Below are positions 41,387 through 47,217 of a DNA stretch of 47,217 nt, piece after piece (the stretch's first letter is position 1; every line of letters starts with the position of its first letter). This DNA is from Malikia spinosa (GTDB taxonomy: Bacteria > Pseudomonadota > Gammaproteobacteria > Burkholderiales > Burkholderiaceae_C): NCBI RefSeq assembly GCF_002980625.1, contig NZ_PVLR01000032.1:1-47217 (forward strand), written 5' to 3'. The notes under the pieces are model-generated. The model worked only from the letters and a program-made list of their open reading frames with translations, was not told where the DNA came from and did no database searches. The position numbers and the translations under genes are program-made.

Positions 41387-42226
41387 TTACTTCACAGCGC
41401 CGACCGGCGTCGAGCGCATGGCACCCTCGAGCACGCCGAGCAGCTTCTCCATGCCAGCCGGCATCTCGTCCTGCGAAGCCCTGACGAAGATATGCATCGA
41501 GTAGGTGCGCTCGACATTGCTGCCGCTGGCGGTCGTCTTCTTGTAGGAGCAGGACACATTGAGCTTGGCCGAGCCGCCCGGCCAGCGCTGCTTGACCTCG
41601 AGGTTGCCGCCGATGGCCAGGTCGCTGCTCTGGCTCTGGGTCTCGATCGAATTGATCTTGGCATTGAAGTCGATCGTCGCCTCCTCGACCCGGATGAAGG
41701 GAATCGGCAGCATGGTCAGCAGCGGGACCTCGATCTTCATGTCCTGGAACTTGGCATCCACCGCATCCTTGCGGGCCGCGAACACCACGCTGGCCACCGC
41801 CTGCGTGCCGCCAACTCCGGTCGGCGCGGCAATGGTGACGCTGGGCGCCGAACTGTAACTGCCGCCATCGGTCAGCTCGATGCGCACCACCTTGCCGTTC
41901 TCGACCACGGCCTGACCCTGAGCAGCGGTCTCGCCCGAACCGGCCGAGAAGGTCACGGCCGGTGCACTTTCGTAGCCGGTGCCCTGGTTGCTGACCGAGA
42001 CCGAAGCCACATGGGCCTCGACCGCTGGCTGGTAGGGGGCGACTTCCTTCGGATACTTGAACTCGACATAGACCGGCTTGTTGTCCTTGTCGAAGCCGAC
42101 CGTCTTGATGAAGTCGGCCGTGGCGCGCGCCGCCTGGGTCTGCGCCTCGATGACCGCGCAGAGCGGCCCCCCGATCATGTTCCCGAAGTTCAGACTCGAC
42201 AGCTCGGTTCCTGGATTGGCAGCCAT
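41387..42226 (-). CDS. DUF2589-family protein with inserted beta repeat
   Basis: A 279-residue protein. Residues 8-70 (SSLNFGNMIGGPLCAVIEAQTQAARATADFIKTVGFD) and 155-279 (KIEVPLLTMLPIPFIRVEEATIDFNAKINSIETQ) match DUF2589, a family without known function. Between them, residues about 72-150 contain two Gly-Tyr-Ser-Ala-Pro units (GTGYESAPAVTF and GGSYSSAPSVTI) of a kind seen in phage and surface beta-structures. No signal peptide is present. GGGGGTGA before ATG 42226 is a strong ribosome site, and a good promoter lies about 75 bases upstream. It heads a three-gene unit. Confidence 0.8.
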   Translation of the reverse strand: MAANPGTELSSLNFGNMIGGPLCAVIEAQTQAARATADFIKTVGFDKDNKPVYVEFKYPKEVAPYQPAVEAHVASVSVSNQGTGYESAPAVTFSAGSGETAAQGQAVVENGKVVRIELTDGGSYSSAPSVTIAAPTGVGGTQAVASVVFAARKDAVDAKFQDMKIEVPLLTMLPIPFIRVEEATIDFNAKINSIETQSQSSDLAIGGNLEVKQRWPGGSAKLNVSCSYKKTTASGSNVERTYSMHIFVRASQDEMPAGMEKLLGVLEGAMRSTPVGAVK

Positions 42227-42299
42227 GACTCACCCCCTGTATCTATGATGAAAATTGCAGGACAGAACCTGACCATCAGCGGGACCAGCCTGCTTTTTC

Positions 42300-42328
42300 A
42301 TTCTAGATCCGGGAAAATTGCCCGGCAA
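42300..42328 (-). promoter_or_regulatory. Sigma-70 promoter of the DUF2589 operon
   Basis: On the minus strand TTGCCG (42323-42328), a 17-base spacer and TAGAAT (42300-42305) match four and five bases of the consensus hexamers. Transcription would start near 42292 and give a leader of about 65 bases. The spacer and -35 overlap a CCGGG/CCCGG inverted repeat, a possible operator. Confidence 0.55.
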
Positions 42329-42351
42329 CTGCTATTTTTTCGTGGTATACC

Positions 42352-43005
42352 TCAATGCCGGTCACCCCCCTCGCCGGGTACCGGCCGGCCGCGTTCGTCG
42401 CGCCGACCAGTCTCGGGAGGATGGCGCGGGCCGGCGTCAGCGGACCGGGGCGCTGGTGGCTGGCGTTCGGCCTGAGCGCGCTCGGTCAGCCCGCGCATGA
42501 AACCGGCCCGGCCCGGCTCGGTCTGCTGGATGACCGGTGGTGCAGCGTGGCGTGGCTGAGGCTGGATCTGGGCTTGGGGCGGCAACTCATGGCGAGGAGC
42601 GCGTGGCTCGTTGCGCCAGCCGCGCTCGGGTTCATCGAAGCGCGGCCGGGCTTGCGGCGGCGGACGGCGTTCTTCCGATTGGCCGCCATGCGGTCGCCTG
42701 GGCTCGCTGTCACGCTGCCAGAACTGCGGCCCCCAGGCCTGGCTCGGGCGCTGCGCCGACCAGCGACCCGGCACCCAGAGATAGCGGGAACCGCCCCAGT
42801 TCCAGTAGCCGTCGACCCAGACCTGACCCGGGCCGGGCGGCAGTCCACGGTATTCGATCCGGGGTGGCGGCGACGGCGGCGCCGCGTAGATCGTGGTCGA
42901 GTAGGCGGGCCCGTAAGCCGGGCCGTAGTCCACCGGTCCAGGCACCACGGCACAACCCGTCAAGGCCGCCGACGCGAGCAGGAAAAACGGGAAATGAGAT
43001 GCCAT
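42352..43005 (-). CDS. YXWGXW-repeat lipoprotein
   Basis: A 217-residue protein with a signal peptide and lipobox (ALTGC, Cys18), so probably an outer-membrane or periplasmic lipoprotein. Residues about 50-95 contain the YXWGXW-type repeat (QVWVDGYWNWGGSRYLWVPGRWSAQRP...WGPQFW). The remainder is Pro/Arg/Gln-rich and probably disordered. Function of the family is unknown. A related shorter lipoprotein is encoded upstream on the same strand, 92 bases away. Confidence 0.75.
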   Translation of the reverse strand: MASHFPFFLLASAALTGCAVVPGPVDYGPAYGPAYSTTIYAAPPSPPPRIEYRGLPPGPGQVWVDGYWNWGGSRYLWVPGRWSAQRPSQAWGPQFWQRDSEPRRPHGGQSEERRPPPQARPRFDEPERGWRNEPRAPRHELPPQAQIQPQPRHAAPPVIQQTEPGRAGFMRGLTERAQAERQPPAPRSADAGPRHPPETGRRDERGRPVPGEGGDRH

Positions 43006-43097
43006 GGCGGCATTGTCGGCGTCCGCTCCGATGCGGACAAGCCCAGGCTACAGCTGCTTACAGCTGTCACACCTGGGTACAGGGCAGCGCGCGGCAG

Positions 43098-43373
43098 TCA
43101 GCGCCGACGCGGCTGGGCGAGTTCGCGCCGTTCGGACTCCCAGCGCCCGGCCTGCCATTGGTAGCGGCCGTCGATCCATTTCCAGTGACCAGCGATCCAG
43201 AACTGGCCGTTCTGGGTCGGACGCCCCGGGTGCTCCAGGCGCGGTGCCGGCGGCGCGGGCTGGCCGCGCGCGTCGAGCTCGGGCGCTGACCCGGGCTCGA
43301 CCGTCGCGGGAGCGACGACGCAACCGGCCAGCAGCGCCAGGGTCAGCGGCAACAGCCATTTCAGGGTTTGCAT
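43098..43373 (-). CDS. Small YXWGXW-like lipoprotein
   Basis: A 91-residue lipoprotein precursor with lipobox LLAGC (Cys18) and one YXWGXW-like unit at about 55-80 (NGQFWIAGHWKWIDGRYQWQAGRW). It resembles the repeat region of the 217-residue neighbour without its disordered tail, suggesting duplication. It starts 31 bases after minE on the same strand; whether it shares the min transcript is not clear. Confidence 0.72.
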   Translation of the reverse strand: MQTLKWLLPLTLALLAGCVVAPATVEPGSAPELDARGQPAPPAPRLEHPGRPTQNGQFWIAGHWKWIDGRYQWQAGRWESERRELAQPRRR

Positions 43374-43404
43374 GTCCAGCCCGGGGTTGACGGTCGAATC
43401 GGGC

Positions 43405-43665
43405 TCAACGCGGCTCGGGCAGCTCGATCTTGACTTCGAGCACCTCGAGGTTGTCCTCGCGATCGAGCTGGACCTTGATATCTTCCGGATTGATGTTGAT
43501 GTAGCGGCTGATCACCTCGATCAGGTCGCGCTGCAATGCGGGCAGATAGTCAGGCTCGGAAGTGTGGCGACCGCTGCGCTCGTGCGCCAGGATGATCTGC
43601 AGTCGCTCCTTGGCCACCGAGGCGGTCTTCTTCTTCTCGCCAAGCAGGAAGGAAAAAAAAGACAT
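43405..43665 (-). CDS. minE: Cell division topological specificity factor MinE
   Basis: An 86-residue protein that stimulates MinD ATPase and drives pole-to-pole oscillation. The N-terminal membrane-targeting and MinD-binding region is [29 protein letters not shown], followed by the dimerisation domain ([28 protein letters not shown]). It is five bases downstream of minD and last in the minCDE operon. Confidence 0.96.
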   Translation of the reverse strand: MSFFSFLLGEKKKTASVAKERLQIILAHERSGRHTSEPDYLPALQRDLIEVISRYININPEDIKVQLDREDNLEVLEVKIELPEPR

Positions 43666-43670
43666 GGTGC

Positions 43671-44486
43671 TTATCTCCCACCGAACAGACGCTTGAAGAA
43701 ACCCGGCTTGACCGCCTCGACGAAGCGCAGCGGGCGCTCATGGCCGAGGAAACGGTCGACCAGATCCTTGTAGGCCTCGGACACGTCGCTGCCTTCCTTG
43801 TGGATCGCGGGCAGGCCTTCGTTGGAAGCCTGCAGCACGGTCTCGCTTTCGGGAATCACGCCGATCAGCCCGATGCGCAGGATGTCATGGATGTCCTCGA
43901 GCGAGAGCATCTGGCCGTCCTCGACCCGGTTCGGGTTGTAGCGCGTGATCAGCAGGTGCTCCTTGACCGGCTCCTTGCCTTCGATCGCGCGCTGGGTCTT
44001 GCTGCCGAGCATGCCGAGGATGCGGTCGGAGTCACGCACCGAGGACACCTCGGGGTTGGTCACGACCAGCGCCTCGTCGGCGTAATGCATGGCCATCAGC
44101 GCGCCGGTCTCGATGCCGGCCGGCGAGTCGCAGACGATGTACTCGAAGCCCATGTTGGCCAGCTCGGCCAGCACGCGGCCGACGCCTTCCTGGGTCAGCG
44201 CGTCCTTGTCACGCGTCTGGCTGGCAGCCAGCACGTAGAGGTTTTCGCACTGCTTGTCCTTGATCAGGGCCTGGTGCAGGTTGGCCTCGTTGTGGATGAC
44301 GTTGATGAAGTCATACACCACGCGGCGTTCGCAGCCCATGACCAGGTCGAGGTTGCGCAGGCCGACGTCGAAGTCGATCACGACCGTCTTGAAGCCCTTG
44401 AGCGCTAGACCGGTAGCGAAGCTAGCGCTGGTGGTGGTCTTGCCGACCCCACCCTTACCAGAAGTCACAACGACTATTTTTGCCAT
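43671..44486 (-). CDS. minD: Septum site-determining protein MinD
   Basis: A 271-residue ParA/MinD-type ATPase that recruits MinC to the membrane. The deviant Walker A is GKGGVGKTT (10-18), followed by [17 protein letters not shown] and [40 protein letters not shown]. The C-terminal amphipathic membrane helix is FFKRLFGGR. It lies 29 bases after minC. Confidence 0.97.
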   Translation of the reverse strand: MAKIVVVTSGKGGVGKTTTSASFATGLALKGFKTVVIDFDVGLRNLDLVMGCERRVVYDFINVIHNEANLHQALIKDKQCENLYVLAASQTRDKDALTQEGVGRVLAELANMGFEYIVCDSPAGIETGALMAMHYADEALVVTNPEVSSVRDSDRILGMLGSKTQRAIEGKEPVKEHLLITRYNPNRVEDGQMLSLEDIHDILRIGLIGVIPESETVLQASNEGLPAIHKEGSDVSEAYKDLVDRFLGHERPLRFVEAVKPGFFKRLFGGR

Positions 44487-44515
44487 TTTTGATTCTTTAT
44501 GAAAGAAGGATCAGA

Positions 44516-45265
44516 TTAGTTGATAGGTTCGAGCACCAGCTTCTCGCCATCGGGACCGGCCTGCAGTCTGACCTGTGCCGGCCGGCCTTGCACGTTGGCG
44601 GGCAATGGCTTGTCGCTGGTGCGATAGACGCCGGCGATCGAGATCAGCTCGGCTTCCAGGCTGGCGGCAAAGATGCGGGCATCGGTATAACCACGCGCAC
44701 CGGCGATCGCCTTGCCGCGCAGCGGGGCAAACACATGGATATGACCATCGGCGATCACTTCGGCACCCGGATTGACCATGGCCAGCACCACCAGATCGCG
44801 GCCGCGCGCATAGACCTGCTGGCCCGAGCGCAGCGGCTTGTCGACGATCAGCGCCGGCAGCAGCTCGGGTTCCGGCACGGGCGCAGCCGCTGCCCGCAGA
44901 ACCGCCTGGCCTGCCGCCTCGGCGCGGGCGTAGGTGGCTTCATCGCCTTGGGCCAGCCCGGCCTGCAGCGCGGATTGCATCTGCCTGGGACTGCCGCCCT
45001 TGACCGCCACCGGCACCAGGTGATAGCGGCGCAGCAGCGGCAGCAGGAAGCTCCACTCCACCGACTCTTCACTGTCGCGCAGCGCGGACAGGTCGATCAG
45101 CAGCGGATCGCCCGCGAAGAAGTCGGGATTGTTGCCATAGCGCTGCTGGAGCTCATTCGCCACCTCGTTGAGATGAGTCGACTTCAGCAACAACGTCACC
45201 AGCTGGAGCTGGGCGCTCTTGACCTCGAACAGATGGGCTGTCGAGCCCGGTGCGGCAGAAGACAT
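44516..45265 (-). CDS. minC: Septum site-determining protein MinC
   Basis: A 249-residue inhibitor of FtsZ ring assembly. The N-terminal FtsZ-binding domain spans about 10-105 and the C-terminal MinD-binding beta-helix about 140-245, with the repeats RSGQQVYARGRDLVVLAMVNPGAEVIADGHIHVFAPLRGKAIAGA that are diagnostic. First gene of minCDE; its start is beside the AT-rich region with DnaA boxes. Confidence 0.94.
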   Translation of the reverse strand: MSSAAPGSTAHLFEVKSAQLQLVTLLLKSTHLNEVANELQQRYGNNPDFFAGDPLLIDLSALRDSEESVEWSFLLPLLRRYHLVPVAVKGGSPRQMQSALQAGLAQGDEATYARAEAAGQAVLRAAAAPVPEPELLPALIVDKPLRSGQQVYARGRDLVVLAMVNPGAEVIADGHIHVFAPLRGKAIAGARGYTDARIFAASLEAELISIAGVYRTSDKPLPANVQGRPAQVRLQAGPDGEKLVLEPIN

Positions 45266-45666
45266 GCAAATAACAGTCAGAAAACATAAATCTTAACAGC
45301 CAGCGCTGAAATGCCAAAAAAGCCATTCGTGCCTCTGCAGCAAAAGCTTTGTGTCAGCCAGCAGAACTTTATCGCTTCTGTTTACTTGAATCTACTTTAA
45401 AAATAGTCGTAGTAGTAGAGGGTAGTACATATCTGTGGATAAGTTTATTTTGTGATTTTTTATCAACAGCTTTGTCATTGCACAAGCCTGTGGACGCTTG
45501 GTCTTTTTTGCTCGTTCCGCGGACTAACAAGTCAGAGAAATATGCACATCCTGTTGATAACTACGGATTAAGCATGAATCTATCCACAGACTTATGAAAA
45601 ATGCCGCCTGGTCGGGGCGGCATCGAGTGGGTCTGGGCTGGGCTGGCAGCGCCAGCGGGGGCGTGA
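45266..45666. other. AT-rich intergenic region with DnaA-box cluster (origin-like)
   Basis: A 400-base region without a gene, visibly richer in A and T than its surroundings. It carries one perfect DnaA box, TTATCCACA (minus strand, 45434-45442), two TTATCAACA boxes (45460-45468 plus; 45552-45560 minus) and CTATCCACA (45580-45588), all within 155 bases. Long AT runs such as TTTATTTTGTGATTTTTTAT lie beside the first two. This has the make-up of a replication origin, though dnaA is not adjacent; a DnaA-titration or DnaA-regulated promoter region is the alternative. The right end contains the CopZ-gene terminator. Confidence 0.6.
45597..45623 (-). terminator. Intrinsic terminator of the CopZ-like gene
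   Basis: On the minus strand ATGCCGCC pairs with GGCGGCAT around a seven-base loop and is followed by TTTTTC. It lies 43 bases after the copZ stop. Confidence 0.8.
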
Positions 45667-45864
45667 TCAGGCCTGGACCGGGTAGCCCTCCTCGGCGATC
45701 GCTCCTGCCAGCTTCTCGCGCGGTTGGGTGGACTCGACTTCGACCCGGTTCTGGCTCCGGTCGATCTGGATCTGGGCTTGCGGGTCGAGCGACCGGATCG
45801 CCTGTGTCACGGCCTTTTCGCAGTGGCCGCAAGTCATGCCGGTGACGGTGAAGATCTGTTGCAT
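45667..45864 (-). CDS. copZ: Heavy-metal-associated (CopZ-like) copper chaperone
   Basis: A 65-residue protein consisting of one HMA domain. MTCGHC (residues 10-15) holds the Cu(I)-binding Cys pair, and the fold ends with the GAIAEEGYPVQA helix-strand. It would shuttle copper in the cytoplasm, probably to the copper ATPase encoded divergently 118 bases away. GAAAGGAAC before the ATG is a good ribosome site. Confidence 0.9.
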   Translation of the reverse strand: MQQIFTVTGMTCGHCEKAVTQAIRSLDPQAQIQIDRSQNRVEVESTQPREKLAGAIAEEGYPVQA

Positions 45865-45951
45865 CAGTAGTTCCTTTCAGTGGAGTGGATGATCAGCCGT
45901 CGAAGTATCGCGCCAGCCAGCCGATGCCGCACGCCAGCCGCGGCGTCATGA

Positions 45952-45969
45952 ACCGGATCGACTTCCGGT
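45952..45969. promoter_or_regulatory. Dyad before copA, possible metal-regulator site
   Basis: ACCGGA-TCGACT-TCCGGT is a perfect 6-6-6 dyad ending just before a -10-like CATACT (45971-45976). A dyad between -35 and -10 is the layout of MerR-family (CueR) promoters, but the sequence does not match the CueR consensus and no clear -35 is present. Confidence 0.3.
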
Positions 45970-45982
45970 ACATACTTGCTGC

Positions 45983-47217
45983 ATGGAACAAGCAAGCACA
46001 GCGACCGCAGCGGTGGAGCCTTCCGCCAGCGAGACGGATTTCGGCGTCGGTGGCATGACCTGCGCCAGTTGCGTGGGACGCGTCGAGCGCGCGCTCAAGA
46101 AAATTCCCGGTGTCCAGCAGGCCAGCGTCAACCTCGCGACCGAATCGGTGCGCGTGCACTGGCAAGCGGACGCTGGCGATGCGGTCGCCATGTCGGCGCG
46201 GCTGCAGCGCGCCGTGCGCGACGCCGGTTACGAGCCCAGGCCGCTCGAAGCGGCCGAGGCCGAGCCGGCGACAGGCTGGCTCGGCTTGCCGCGCGATGCC
46301 TGGCCGGTGCTGCTGGCGGCCTTGCTGTCAGCGCCGCTGACCTTGCCGATGTTCGGCTCGCTGCTGGGCCAGCACTGGATGCTGCCGGCCTGGCTGCAGT
46401 TCGCGCTCGCGACGCCGGTGCAGTTCTGGCTTGGCGCGCGCTTCTACCGCGCGGCCTGGCATGCGCTGAAAGCGCGCAGCGGCAACATGGAGCTACTGGT
46501 GGCGATCGGTACCAGCGCGGGCTGGGGCCTGAGCAGCTGGCTCTGGTGGCGCGCCGAGGCCGGCGAGATGCCCCATCTGTACTACGAGGGCTCGGCGCTG
46601 GTGATCACGCTGGTGCTGCTGGGCAAATGGCTGGAGTCGCGCGCCAAGCGCCAGGCCACCGAGGCAATTCGCGCGTTGCACGCCTTGCGGCCCGAGGTCG
46701 CGCATCTGCTGCCTGACGGCATCAAGCGCGAACAGCTGGTCGATGTGCCGGTGGCCGAGCTGCTGCCGGGCGACCGGGTGCTGGTGCGCCCGGGCGAGCG
46801 GGTGCCGGCCGATGGCTCGCTGCTGCAGGGCAGCACCCAGGTCGACGAGTCAATGCTGACCGGCGAGCCAATGCCGGTGCCCAAGCAGCCGGGCGACCGG
46901 ATGACTGGCGGCAGCCTGAACGGCGACGGCGCGGTCGAGCTCGAGGTGGCGGCAGTCGGCGCGCAGAGCGTGCTGAACCACATCATCGCGCTGGTGCAGG
47001 ACGCGCAGGCGGCCAAGCCGCCGATCCAGCGCCTGGTCGATCAGGTCGCGGCGGTGTTCGTGCCGGTGGTGCTGCTGATCGCGCTGCTGACCTTCTGTGC
47101 CTGGTACTTCTGGCAGGGCGTGGCGCTGGAAGACGCGCTGCTGCCGGCGGTGGCGGTGCTCGTGATCGCCTGCCCCTGCGCGCTCGGGCTGGCGACGCCA
47201 GCAGCGATCATGGCGGG
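45983..47217 (+). CDS. copA: Copper-exporting P1B-type ATPase, N-terminal part (3' truncated by window edge)
   Basis: Open to the window end, so only the first 411 residues are seen. An N-terminal HMA domain has GGMTCASC (Cys27, Cys30). Membrane helices follow from about 105; the actuator domain has [11 protein letters not shown] (TGE motif) near 292, and the metal-binding helix has [12 protein letters not shown] close to the window end, the CPC typical of Cu(I) pumps. The phosphorylation DKTG motif lies outside. ATG 45983 is the first plausible start. Divergent from the copZ-like gene, consistent with a copper-resistance pair. Confidence 0.93.
   Translation, partial: MEQASTATAAVEPSASETDFGVGGMTCASCVGRVERALKKIPGVQQASVNLATESVRVHWQADAGDAVAMSARLQRAVRDAGYEPRPLEAAEAEPATGWLGLPRDAWPVLLAALLSAPLTLPMFGSLLGQHWMLPAWLQFALATPVQFWLGARFYRAAWHALKARSGNMELLVAIGTSAGWGLSSWLWWRAEAGEMPHLYYEGSALVITLVLLGKWLESRAKRQATEAIRALHALRPEVAHLLPDGIKREQLVDVPVAELLPGDRVLVRPGERVPADGSLLQGSTQVDESMLTGEPMPVPKQPGDRMTGGSLNGDGAVELEVAAVGAQSVLNHIIALVQDAQAAKPPIQRLVDQVAAVFVPVVLLIALLTFCAWYFWQGVALEDALLPAVAVLVIACPCALGLATPAAIMA

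Noticed and set aside
1-47217. CRISPR array, prophage or insertion sequence
   Set aside because: No regularly spaced repeats, phage structural genes, transposase or terminal inverted repeats were found.

Overview
The window is high-GC bacterial chromosome with housekeeping genes whose order fits a betaproteobacterium of the order Burkholderiales. Pyruvate kinase, class II aldolase, purC, purE, purK and a Sua5-type protein lie on one strand in the usual order, although extra genes have been placed between them. A Leptothrix/Sphaerotilus or Comamonadaceae-like organism is a reasonable guess but is not proven here. No prophage, insertion sequence, integrase or CRISPR array is visible.

Region 1 (1-8529) is a tightly packed, partly overlapping forward operon. 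It holds the end of UDP-glucose dehydrogenase, a PAP2 phosphatase, an LPG-synthase-like membrane protein, a GT2 polyprenyl-phosphate sugar transferase, two GT39 (ArnT/Rgt-like) glycosyltransferases, a second PAP2 phosphatase and a UDP-glucuronate 4-epimerase-like protein. Together these could make UDP-galacturonate, load it on a lipid carrier and transfer it to an envelope lipid, probably lipid A or LPS core, with the PAP2 enzymes removing phosphates.

Region 2 (8571-16785) carries pyk, then an accessory LysR/MBL-like/DsbA-like module, fba, an LRR-protein-kinase fusion that appears to start with CTG, and purC. The fba-kinase/purC gap has a minus-strand terminator with no gene for it, which points to a small RNA.

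Region 3 (16823-23737) has a lipoprotein GlpQ, a Gph-type HAD phosphatase, modABC, a FUSC-family membrane protein and tRNA-Gly(GCC). Region 4 (23848-35658) is accessory in character: a DedA-rhodanese fusion, a PAS/AAA+/Fis sigma-54 activator directly upstream of a 3-hydroxybutyrate-oligomer hydrolase with a clear -24/-12 promoter, and a seven-gene uptake and dephosphorylation cluster (binding protein, two permeases, ATPase, HAD phosphatase, TIM-barrel isomerase, divergent GntR regulator). It ends with a remnant of an SMR efflux gene and tRNA-Phe(GAA).

Region 5 (35698-39999) returns to core functions: a YkgJ-type cysteine-cluster protein, thioredoxin-TPR, purE, purK and sua5. Region 6 (40048-43373) is a poorly understood three-gene DUF2589 operon followed by two YXWGXW lipoproteins. 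Region 7 is minCDE, an AT-rich gap with a cluster of DnaA boxes that resembles a replication origin, then a CopZ-like chaperone and the start of a copper P-type ATPase.
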